Below are positions 11,120-22,015 of a stretch of DNA of 64,000 bases, piece by piece (positions within the stretch are counted from its first letter, which is position 1; every line of letters begins with the position of its first letter). The position numbers were made by a program, and so were the translations under genes. The stretch lies in contig LSRX01000296.1 of NCBI GenBank assembly GCA_001939145.1, forward strand, positions 368,247 through 432,246. The letters are read 5' to 3'. A model generated the notes under the pieces. It worked only from the letters and a program-made list of their open reading frames with translations. It was not told the DNA's origin and made no database searches. The stretch comes from Symbiodinium microadriaticum (taxonomy: Eukaryota > Sar > Dinophyceae > Suessiales > Symbiodiniaceae).

Positions 11120-12231
11120 CCAAAGCGCCAAGCCATAAACCATCAAACCCTAAACCTTCAAACCCTGAACCGCTAAACCCTACGCCCCGAAACCCCGAGC
11201 CATCAAACCAAAAGCCCCTAAGGCAAATCCTAAAACCCCCAATCCGTAAACCGCCAAACCCGGAACCCCTGAACCCTACGCTGCTAAACTACTCCCTGAA
11301 CCACTAGACCCTACACAAAGGGTAGCTCAAAAACCTAAGCTTTCAAAGCGAAAACCCTGCACTAAACCCCCAAACCTTAAACCGAAAAACTAAACCTGTG
11401 GACTATTCAACTGCATAAACTCAAGCCTTAAACCCTAAACCCTACTATGCTGTGGTTTTGTGTGTCGCGCACGCAACGGTGGCTAGCATCCGAAAAACCC
11501 GAACAGTCGAAATTTCGAACTTGTTGTGCCAAGCGAAAAATGCCTAAGCGGTCAGTCACCCTGAACCCTAACACCCAAGCCCCAAACCTGTAAACGTTTA
11601 GCCCGGAAACCTAAACCGCTAAGCCGTGAACCTCTAAGCCCTAAACCGTCAAACATTTTATCGCCTACCCCCCTAGATCCTTACCTACTGCCCTGAAACG
11701 CCAGACCCGAAACCGCTAAACCCTGAACCGCTAAACCCTAAACGGCTAAACTGCCACACGCTAGACCGCCAAACCCTGAACCGCTTAACCCTAAACCGCT
11801 AAACTGCCACGCCCTAAACTGCTAAACCCTGAACCGCTAAACCCTAAACCGCCAAACTGCCACGCCCTAAACCGCTAAACTCTCAAACGCTAAACCCTAA
11901 ACCGCTAAACTGCCACACCCTAAACCGCTAAACCCTCAAACGGCAAACCCTGCCACACCCTAAACCGCTAAACCCACCCTACCCTAAACCGCTAAACCCT
12001 GAACCGCTGAACCCTAAGCCGCTAAACTGCTACACCCTAAACCGCTTAACCTTGAACCGCTAAACTGCCACACCCTAAACTGCTAAACTCTCAAACGCTA
12101 AACCCTAAACCGCTAAACTGCCACACCCTAAACCGCTAAACCCTCAAACGGCAAACCCTAAACCGCTAAACTGCCACACCCTAAACCGCTAAACCCTGAA
12201 CCGCTTAACCCTAAACCGCTAAACTGCCACA
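11120..12231 (-). repeat. Degenerate CCCTAAA telomere-word tract with early satellite variants
   Basis: Dense AAACCCTAAACC, AACCCTGAACC and CCGCTAAACC words on plus, i.e. TTTAGGG on minus. Between about 11690 and 12231 the words organise into loose blocks built of CCCTAAACCGCTAAACTG, CCACACCCTAAACCG and CTCAAACGGCAAA. These are evidently relatives of the 53-bp satellite that follows, but with variable block length and order. Confidence 0.85.
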
Positions 12232-13590
12232 CCCTAAACTGCTAAACCCTGAACCGCTAAACCCTAAACCGCCAAACTGCCACGCCCTAAACCGCTAAAC
12301 CCTGAACCGCTAAACCCTAAACCGCCAAACTGCCACGCCCTAAACCGCTAAACCCTGAACCGCTAAACCCTAAACCGCCAAACTGCCACGCCCTAAACCG
12401 CTAAACCCTGAACCGCTAAACCCTAAACCGCCAAACTGCCACGCCCTAAACCGCTAAACCCTGAACCGCTAAACCCTAAACCGCCAAACTGCCACGCCCT
12501 AAACCGCTAAACCCTGAACCGCTAAACCCTAAACCGCCAAACTGCCACGCCCTAAACCGCTAAACCCTGAACCGCTAAACCCTAAACCGCCAAACTGCCA
12601 CGCCCTAAACCGCTAAACCCTGAACCGCTAAACCCTAAACCGCCAAACTGCCACGCCCTAAACCGCTAAACCCTGAACCGCTAAACCCTAAACCGCCAAA
12701 CTGCCACGCCCTAAACCGCTAAACCCTGAACCGCTAAACCCTAAACCGCCAAACTGCCACGCCCTAAACCGCTAAACCCTGAACCGCTAAACCCTAAACC
12801 GCCAAACTGCCACGCCCTAAACCGCTAAACCCTGAACCGCTAAACCCTAAACCGCCAAACTGCCACGCCCTAAACCGCTAAACCCTGAACCGCTAAACCC
12901 TAAACCGCCAAACTGCCACGCCCTAAACCGCTAAACCCTGAACCGCTAAACCCTAAACCGCCAAACTGCCACGCCCTAAACCGCTAAACCCTGAACCGCT
13001 AAACCCTAAACCGCCAAACTGCCACGCCCTAAACCGCTAAACCCTGAACCGCTAAACCCTGAACCGCCAAACTGCCACGCCCTAAACCGCTAAACCCTGA
13101 ACCGCTAAACCCTAAACCGCCAAACTGCCACGCCCTAAACCGCTAAACCCTGAACCGCTAAACCCTAAACCGCCAAACTGCCACGCCCTAAACCGCTAAA
13201 CCCTGAACCGCTAAACCCTAAACCGCCAAACTGCCACGCCCTAAACCGCTAAACCCTGAACCGCTAAACCCTAAACCGCCAAACTGCCACGCCCTAAACC
13301 GCTAAACCCTGAACCGCTAAACCCTAAACCGCCAAACTGCCACGCCCTAAACCGCTAAACCCTGAACCGCTAAACCCTAAACCGCCAAACTGCCACGCCC
13401 TAAACCGCTAAACCCTGAACCGCTAAACCCTAAACCGCCAAACTGCCACGCCCTAAACCGCTAAACCCTGAACCCCTAAACCCTAAACCGCCAAACTGCC
13501 ACGCCCTAAACCGCTAAACCCTGAGCCGCTAAACCCTAAACCGCCAAACTGCCACGCCCTAAACCGCTAAACCCTGAACCGCTATACCGT
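12232..13590 (-). repeat. 53-bp satellite, 25 near-identical monomers
   Basis: Tandem monomers of exactly 53 bp start at 12232, 12285, 12338 and so on to 13504, with a partial copy from 13557. Each monomer consists of CCCTAAACCG, CTAAACCCTGAACCG, CTAAACCCTAAACCG and CCAAACTGCCACG. Variation is limited to single bases (for example GAGCCG near 13523 and AACCCC near 13473). The three embedded CCCTAAA/CCCTGAA words show derivation from the telomere heptamer. High identity implies recent homogenisation by unequal exchange or amplification, as in subtelomeric satellites. Confidence 0.95.
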
Positions 13591-13679
13591 CTTCACACAC
13601 GTACGAAGAAGCGAGCCCGGCAGGGCGGCTCCCAGAAGCGGACGGTTGCATCCTGTCAGAGACAAAGAAGGGTGTCAAG

Positions 13680-13880
13680 CTTTTGGGCCCTTTAGGCGTT
13701 TAGGGTTGAGGGTTCAGGGGTTTATGGGTTTATGTTTTTTGGAGGCCAGCTTTCCGCCCCCTGGAGACTTGCATCGAGCCGGCTGGTGTCGTTGACCCAG
13801 GGTTTAGGGTTTAGGACTGAGGGTTTAGGGTTGAAGAGGCTTTATGGTCTCGGGTTTGGGCTTTGGAGCTTCCGGATTTG
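13680..13880 (+). repeat. Degenerate TTTAGGG words, opposite polarity to the satellite
   Basis: Words such as GTTTAGGGTTGAGGG, GGGTTTAGGGTTTAGG and GGGTTTAGGGTTGAAG appear on plus at 13698-13720 and 13798-13835, the reverse of the CCCTAAA polarity that ends at 13590. A 90-bp non-repeat segment (about 13590-13680) separates the two polarities. Confidence 0.75.
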
Positions 13881-16800
13881 GGGTTAGGTTTTAGGTTCTC
13901 ATGACTGCTACGCTTATCGTAACACCTATCCTGAACATGAGAGCTCGTACTGCTACCGGCGCTGCCACCAGATGTTGCGAAAAGCACTGCGACAAGTGGT
14001 GCCATTCTCACAGCTATTTCGCGTGAGCCTGTGCAAACTGTAGCGAAAATGTTCCCTACCGGATATTTGTGCACGATGTTGGAGGCTGGGATGGTGGGGA
14101 CATGCACATTGCTCCTTCAAAACAGAGCCGACATCTAACCTCCGAGAAAGATCCAGTGAAAGAAACAAGCGGATTCTGATTCGTACTGCTTACTACGAAC
14201 CTGCCCTGAACCCTAAAACTGTCACTGTTTCCCGTCGTCGTATGACGCAGAGTCCCTTAACCGTAACCTTTGATTAAACCACTACCCGGGCACACTTCTG
14301 AATGGACAGGAAGGATAGTGTTTCTTAAGGTTCAAGGTTCATAGTTCACTTCCAAGCACCTAGCTAGCCGTCCCCGTTCAAGAGCGCCACGGTCTCTGAC
14401 CCCTTACCAGGACGCTGACGGGCCGTGTCGAGGAACCTAACTTGCAACAAGCATCTGCAGCGGTCCTCTTCAAAGACGGCCACCTGGGAGAAATGCTGGG
14501 AGAAATGTCAGCACAGCCGAACGTTCGAGTGTCTTGTGCGGGTGTCACAGTGACAGTTTCTGATTGAGGAGCTATGGAATCAGGCATTCAACGTCTTCAG
14601 CCAGGGCCCCAAGGCTCTAAATGTCCTAGATCCCGGGGCATTGCTTTGGGGCCTTGGGTAGTAAGACTTAGTAAGCCCCGTGAGGTTTGGCCCGTCTGCT
14701 CTGGTGACGATTTCGTTGAGGCTTGTGTTCTTGGGAACATAAACAGGGGGGGGAACACATAAGTGGACAAATATGCAAGTCATCATGGCTCAGTGCCCTT
14801 GACGGCTTAGGCTTTCGGGGTGCAGGGTGTTGGGTTCTGCCACGGAGAATATGAAGCACGCTGAACATGCTAGAACCTGAACCGCAAACCCGACTCGGTC
14901 TCCAAGTCCGAGACACTAAACTCACTAAACCCCCAACCCTGAACGTCAAACTCTGGGTCGCAACCTGTCTAGCACTGTTTGTAGGAGAGAAAGCACCGTA
15001 GGAGGTCCAGTCGACAGAGTCATGAGCTCCACGAAGCCTGGGAACCCTTTGAAGCCCCGATAGCGGCCACGAAACCCAGGCGTGAGGCTCGTCCTTCAGG
15101 TTGGTTCCCATGCACACGTAGGCCTGGGCCAGAAACTCAGGCTTTGGGCCCCCGGGCTTGGGCGCCGCTGTTGGGGTTCTCTTGGAGTTTGCCGACTATC
15201 TCTCAACACTGCAACGCTGCATCAGTTTGGCTGGGAACCACGATCTCTACCTCCACATGTTGCGACCGAAGTCTTGTGCCTGGGAAATCGAACTTCAAGG
15301 AGCTTAGGGCTCCGAGTGCCTGGTTTTAGAGCTTCCTTTGCACCGAAGCGTCCTTTGTGGTTGCTTCGGCTGCCAGCGTTTAAGGGTCCATGGCATTGGG
15401 TCGGGCCGTTTCCTGGTGCAGGTGTCAAAACGAAGTGCCCTCCGCTGCAGGGATAAGGACCTTCCTCCTGACCGCCTCCCCGGTCACATGCCGACTGACA
15501 AAACCTAAAAGTGCTAACAACATAAAAACGGAACTCCAACCAACATACCAGTCAGATGCCATCGCACAACACTGTCAGGCCTGTACTACGTGTCTTCAAG
15601 CCTCGATTGATATCTTCAGTTGTTTTCACCCCACTGTTGCTGAAAGCCCATTCTCCTTCGCGGAAACATGCATTTATTCGCAAACGGACGACCCGTAAAA
15701 CTCCGGCCTTGAACGAGAGACCCAAGAGCAGCGAGCAATGCAGCAGCGCGTGCTCCAGGATCTGCGAAGGCTCCAGGTGCATCGGCTTTATAAGCTTTAT
15801 AGGGCTCGATAGGAGCTTGCGGGGTTTGGGTTTGCATACGAGGTTGCAAGGTTCGAGTCGGGCTTGGGGCACAGGCGAGGGAAGACAGACTTTTTGGCAT
15901 TTTGGCCCGTATCCCGGCAGACTCACACATCTTTCAACAACAGACGGGCGTTGCCCTAAACTGGGATTCTGCGAAGGCGTCTTCTTCATTAGCAACACGT
16001 TTGACTTTCTTGTGATGTCGAGAACTGGTGGCAAACGCAGAAAAATGTCCGTGCACAGAAGCTGCTGCATTCCTGGAGGTCTCTTAAACTCCAGCGCTGA
16101 ACTCAGTAGCTCTCCGCTTCATTCTCATCCTCCGATCCCAAAACGGAGCTATCGACTTCATCAGACAGGTGCTGGGAAGTCCTGGACAATCGACCCCATG
16201 CAAACTGACAGGCGGCAACACCTGCCGATGTCAAATCCCCAACCTCCCTCTGCAGACAGAACCTTCCCCTTCCGCAGAGCGCAGAAGAAATTCGGCGTGC
16301 TGACCTCGCTTGAATCAAACTGCAAGGAATGGGTGCTACGGGCACGCCGGAATTGCCTGAGGTGCTATGGTTAAGGGCTTTGGGATGAAAGCATAGGCTG
16401 TGCAAACCCGTCGGCGGTATGCTCAACGTTCCGGCACCCGAGTTAACCGACCTTAAGCCTTCAACTTCACCCCCCAAAAGGGCATCTCTACAAGGGAGAC
16501 TATTCTTTGCCTGCTGCAATAACATCCTAGTCCCGGTGTTTGGAGAGGGTGCACCAACATCTTCTCTTCTCGGACACTACATCCCTCAAGAGATCATCCC
16601 AGACGCCCCCCCCATCCCAGACAACGTTGGGAGCTCTTTTTTGTTTGAAAGGTGAAATGCCCAGGCACGCGTCGATGTCTCAGTCGTAACAGAAGCACTT
16701 AGTAAGAAGTCAAAAAGGCCCTAAGCCCCCCCAAGCTCTGTCCCGCAGGATGCTTGTACCTCCAAGTTCTGCAGACCATTCTGCGCTGCACAGTGGTGCG

Positions 16801-18730
16801 ACTCAAGGCCTAAACTCCAAACACCGAAACCCATAACCCAGTACCTGGACTTTCCCTGATCCTCCTTCATTGGATTCTCCCGCCTTGAACCACCACACCT
16901 GCCCTGCATGGCAGCCTCAAGCAAAAACTCTACAGCCAAAGCCCTAGATCTCAGACGAACCGAAACCCAAAGGCCCTAAGCCGAGTTGCCGTTTCCTCGG
17001 CCTTGCTTTCCTGCAACTCAAAGAGCTGGAAAAAAAGATTCGAACCTTTATCTAAAGTCCCGGCATTCTATGTGCGGGGTCCAGGGCCTGAGGGTTTTTA
17101 GCTTTGGGGTTCAGAGTTTAGGGTCCCTGTTTGGGGCTTGAAGTCTCCGCAAGTCAAGCCTTGAAGATTGGTAGTGCCTGGGCAACGGCGCGATCGCAAT
17201 GCAAAAGTAATGCCATTGCCACAAATAGTTCAGGAGGATCACAAGAGTCCGAAGGGTAAGAATACTAAGTTACATGGAAACAAGGGCAAAGCAGAAACAG
17301 CCAAGAACCACACGAGTCATGAGAGTAATCGCCAGATGGCCCTGAGCTGCAGAGCGCGGGATTCAACAAGGACCCCAATATTTCAGAGAAATCTTCGAAA
17401 CAAAGCCCTAATTTAGGTTTATGGGTTGCAGATGGTTGCAGCATGCACACAGTTCAACTGAAGAGAACCCTGCAGCCATCAGAAAACCGAGCGGGTCCAT
17501 GTACGGGAAGCAGCCCACATAGTGGCCTTGCTTGGGACGATCCCGCCGTGGCTAATCTAGGCACTTGGAAAGAATCTGGGCGTAGCTAGTCGAAGGAAAA
17601 AAACTGCCAGAAGTCGTGGAGATGCACGTGACTGGATGCATCAATGGCGCAATGGGGTTCAACGTAGACTTTTTAGAGAACGGCTGCAAATCAATGCTCT
17701 CTGCCTGGTGACACTACCGCCCAACATGTTCCAAGATTTGTAAGAGAAGAGGCTGTTCAACACAGTGACTATGTACACGCTTATGGGCATATATTCATAT
17801 AGTAAATTTAGGCGTACTCGCCATAGCCGACATCGAACGCAACTCCCTGAACCATCAAGCAATGGCTCTTGAAGCCCTAGCCCCAAACCTCTACACACCC
17901 AAAGTTAACAAAACCCAAGAGGCAAAATCCTGAACACCGAGTCTAATGGAGACCCGAAAGCCAACCTCCTTGATGCCAAACCTGACCCCCCCCCCCACTG
18001 GCCTCGATGAATCCCCCAATAGGCTCTGACTCCCAAACCCCTTTGCTGCCCTCAAATCCGGGTCATCCTGGCTCCATCGTCCAAGCTGCAAACGGCGGTG
18101 GCAGAGTCGATGCCATGGGGAGGCCGGAGAACGTCCAGGAAGCGAGGGAGAAAGTGCTCCTTGGAGGGTCAAGGATGGTTGCTCCCAACCCCAACCATAA
18201 ACGTTACACAGTTACGGAAGGATCACAAGCAACAGCCAAAATAAGACACCAAGAAAACTTCCACATTTCTACGATCGCTATGTAGAACCCATACATGGGG
18301 CCTCTGAGATTATCAGTGCTCTTGATGCAGTGGCCCCACAGCGAGTATAAGGGAACAACAATCCCTCCTTGCTGGGATGCTTTGCGCACATGTCAACGCT
18401 CAATCGAATCATAGAATAGTTAGCAGCAAACGGCTCGGATCCAGTTCCATGCTCACTGGAAACCTAAAGACATCCCCTCGTTCCTGTTAGGGCCCTAGCA
18501 TTCCAACTCCGTCACCCAAAGTAGCTCCTAGACCCCACCCTGAACCCTGACCCACAACCCGTGCACCCCAATGCTAAGCTTTTACATTCCAAACCCCAAC
18601 CCTTTAACCGCTGCGACAACCCCTCGAAACTCCAAAATGCGGTGCCAAGACCCCATCCAATCTGCCAGAGCCCGGAAGCCCAAATCCCAAACCCTGAACC
18701 ATAAAACAACAACAATAGCAACAATAATAA
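13881..18730. other. Intergenic DNA, no gene recognised
   Basis: Nearly 5 kb with scattered telomere-like words (for example 17090-17135, 17870-17950, 18500-18620), a C9 run at about 17987-17996 and short chance open frames. No conserved domain, splice-bounded exon or RNA gene recognised. Confidence 0.4.
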
Positions 18731-18732
18731 GC

Positions 18733-19230
18733 GTCGTCGTCGTCGTCGCCGCCGCCGCCGCGGCGGTTGTGGTGGTAGTGGTGGTAGTGGTGGTAGTGGT
18801 GGCAGTGGTGGTAGTGGTGGTAGTGGTGGTAGTGGTGGTAGTGGTGGTAGTGGTGGTAGTGGTGGCAGTGGTGGTAGTGGTGGTAGTGGTGGTAGTGGTG
18901 GNNNNNNNNNNNNNNNNNNNNNNNNNNNNNNNNNNNNNNNNNNNNNNNNNNNNNNNNNNNNNNNNNNNNNNNNNNNNNNNNNNNNNNNNNNNNNNNNNNN
19001 NNNNNNNNNNNNNNNNNNNNNNNNNNNNNNNNNNNNNNNNNNNNNNNNNNNNNNNNNNNNNNNNNNNNNNNNNNNNNNNNNNNNNNNNNNNNNNNNNNNN
19101 NNNNNNNNNNNNNNNNNNNNNNNNNNNNNNNNNNNNNAGTAGGAGTAGTAGTAGGAGTAGTAGTAGGAGTAGTAGTAGGAGTAGTAGTAGGAGTAGTAGT
19201 AGGAGTAGTAGTAGGAGTAGTAGTAGGAGC

Positions 19231-19297
<67 letters not shown>
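18733..19297 (+). repeat. CGT, GGTAGT, AGTAGG and GTA microsatellites around an assembly gap
   Basis: A (CGT)n/(CGC)n run at 18733-18762 leads into GGTGGTAGT repeats up to 18901, then 236 N (18902-19137), then AGTAGGAGTAGT repeats to 19229 and (GTA)n to about 19294. The two sides of the gap differ in repeat unit, so the true length and content are unknown. Frames across it are Val, Thr or Leu repeats and not genes. Confidence 0.95.
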
Positions 19298-19302
<5 letters not shown>

Positions 19303-21337
19303 TAAAAGAAGAGGAAGTCGCATTGTAGTCGTAGTAGTAGCAATACTGAGGATCACAATAACAACAACAATAAGACCAAGATTTAAAAATAAAATGTTAT
19401 AACAAAAACAACAACAAAAAACATAAACTACCATGAAGGCAAAGTCGTTCCACGCATGTTGGTTGGGCCTGGGCCGACTCCACCGGCCAGATGCTCTTGG
19501 CCACAGACTGGAACTGGCGACCGTTCCTCGGCTTTCTGGTGGCAGAATGGGGGCCTTGATAGTTGGAATCGGCTCCTTCAGCGGGGTCAGAGGCGTTTCT
19601 GTAAGGCTGTCAAGTTTTGGAGCTCAGCTTGGCCTGGTGTTTGAAAAGCTTGGGCTGACAGGTTGCAGCTTAAGCTTATTCTGGCTATTTCTGGCTGGCT
19701 GTACGTCTTTCTGGTCTAAGGCTTGCAGATCTTTGGTTGAGCGTTGAAGGGCTTAGGCCAGACGGCATGGGACCTCAGAGCCTACGAAGAACTTAGGGCT
19801 TACTTTGAGGATCCGGGGACTTTGGAAGTAGCTTCCGACACCTATCACTACTATAAGCGCATGGGCACATGGGGATCTCGGGCAGAAGATGTCGGATTTA
19901 AGCGCCCCAGTGATTGCCCAGCTTGTCACTACGGCCCACTCCCCCTAGACGCTGAATCACCACATAAGTCGAGTACTTTCCGGCAGCATGACTGTCGCAT
20001 GACTCGAAACGCCCAGCACCAAGGAGCGTCCTGAGCTCTTCCTTGTTGAAGTCATCCAGGCCCTCGCAGATGCTTGCAAGCTCTAAAAATGTGAGGTGTT
20101 CGAATTTACAACCCGCACAGTACCTGACCCGAAAGGCACCCTCAGCTTGTGCAAGACGCTCCCAAACGCCAAGAATTGAGCCGTCTCAGATTCTGTTTCT
20201 TGTCGAGATGAAACAACCAATCCGTTAGATGGCCAAAAATCGTACAAGTCACCGTGGAGACGTGTTTGCCTCCTGCTGCTTGTTGAGAGGGTGTTCAATC
20301 ATGGCTCTGCTGCCACCCCAGACACCCCCACCGACCAGGCACCCTCAGAAAGGCGAACTGAGAAATGGCATTTCCCGCCATCGAGGCTTGCTCAGCAGAC
20401 CCTCCACCAAACAGACCGAGAGCATGCAAGGCCCCAGCGACTTTCACGATCGCCGCAAGTGCAAGGGAGGTGCACACACGACTCACTTCCGAGGCGGGAT
20501 CAATAAAGAAATCATGACATGACTAAGGGACGAGTCTGTAACCCAGCACATCTACCGTGGCCCAAGGCCGTAAAGTGCTCGGCAGACAAAGACTGCAGAA
20601 GCACACCACAGATACGAACACATTCAGCTGCTTCAGCGATCACGTCGCCTTGCTGCAGCAAAAACCTTTCTCGAAACATCTTGCCAGGCAGTCCAGCTCC
20701 AAGAGAGGTGTTGTCTCAGCCGGGGCAGTACCAAAGCAAACAGGTGAATGAGTAGGCCGCGGCAAGACCTCAGCAAGGCCTCAGCCTTAGCAAGGCTCAG
20801 GCCCTGTCATAACCTCCCGTGGCCTGTGAGGGCCGTGGCCTTCCCCGGGATTACGCAAACCAAGGTCGAAGCCTTACCGAGCTGCTAATGAAACGGAATC
20901 CTTTGATTCAAGCCGGCTGCCCCTGGGCAGCATATGCTCTCTTGCTTTCGACGCACTGAAAGCAAGAAGCCTAACCAGGCATTCTGTCTTCCTGTGCTTG
21001 TTACTGCTGCCGACCCTGATTGTTACCACATTTTTGAGAATTAAATCACAAGTCCTCCGTCACGCCGTTCAAGTCGTCAGCCTTGGTGTCCCTCAGCGGC
21101 AAGAGCTGCGAGGATCGGGGACAGATTCACCCGGACTGGGCCCCAAACCCCTCGACTGTCCTCTGCCCCCTTTAACCTTGCGCCAGAAACCTTCCACTGA
21201 GGACTTATTGTTGTTCTTCTTGTTCTTGTTCTTATTAATCATTATGGAAACTGGACGCTATTACTATCAAATCTGCTATTATTAGTATACTATGTTTACT
21301 CTCATAGAAGCATTATAACTACTGTTGCCTGCCATTC
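19298..21337. other. Intergenic DNA, no gene recognised
   Basis: Mixed-composition DNA with several open frames of 60-104 codons on plus, none with recognisable motifs. A palindrome-like GGCCTTG/CAAGGC word cluster lies near 20760-20840. Confidence 0.35.
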
Positions 21338-21340
21338 TGG

Positions 21341-21373
<33 letters not shown>

Positions 21374-22015
21374 CGATGAAGATGATGGTGAAAATACTGA
21401 AGGTGGTGATGATGGTGATGATAATGAAATTGGTGATGATGGTGATTCTTGCCCTTTCTATTGTTAACGTTCCTATTACCATTATCGGTATTATGCTTGC
21501 GTTTTGTTAATATAATTTGTATTGCTATGGTCATTCTTGGTATTACTATTACTATTACCATTACCTCCACGATTCCTATCACTGTTGTTAGTACTGCTAT
21601 GGACTATAAACCTTGTTCACGGCACGGGTATTTTTACTATTGTACCAGTATTGCTAGGGCTACTACTGTTGCTACAGCTGTGATTATCACTACTACGAAT
21701 GAAGTTACTAAACCTGCGACTAATACGATTCCGATTACTATTACCATAACTATTGCTTTTGCAGGTGCTATTGCTATTGCTGTTGCTAGTCCTAGTGCTA
21801 TTGCTATTGCTATTACTACTGCTGATACGGTTACTATTAGCAGAGATATGATTACTGTTAGAAAAACTACCACCACAACCACCACCACCACCACTACTAC
21901 TACCACCACCACCACCGTCACCACGACGACGACGACGACGACTACTACTGCTACTGCTACGGCTACTGCCACTGCTACTATGCTGCTGCTGCTGCTGCTA
22001 TTACTACTGCTGATA
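21338..22015 (+). repeat. GAT and ATT/ACT degenerate trinucleotide region
   Basis: A (GAT)n block at 21338-21435 is followed by a long degenerate ATT/ACT/GCT region (21505-21860), then (CAC), (GAC), (ACT) and (GCT) blocks up to about 22010. The frame reading Ile/Thr/Ala repeats (21449-22027) is a consequence of the triplet period. Confidence 0.85.
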
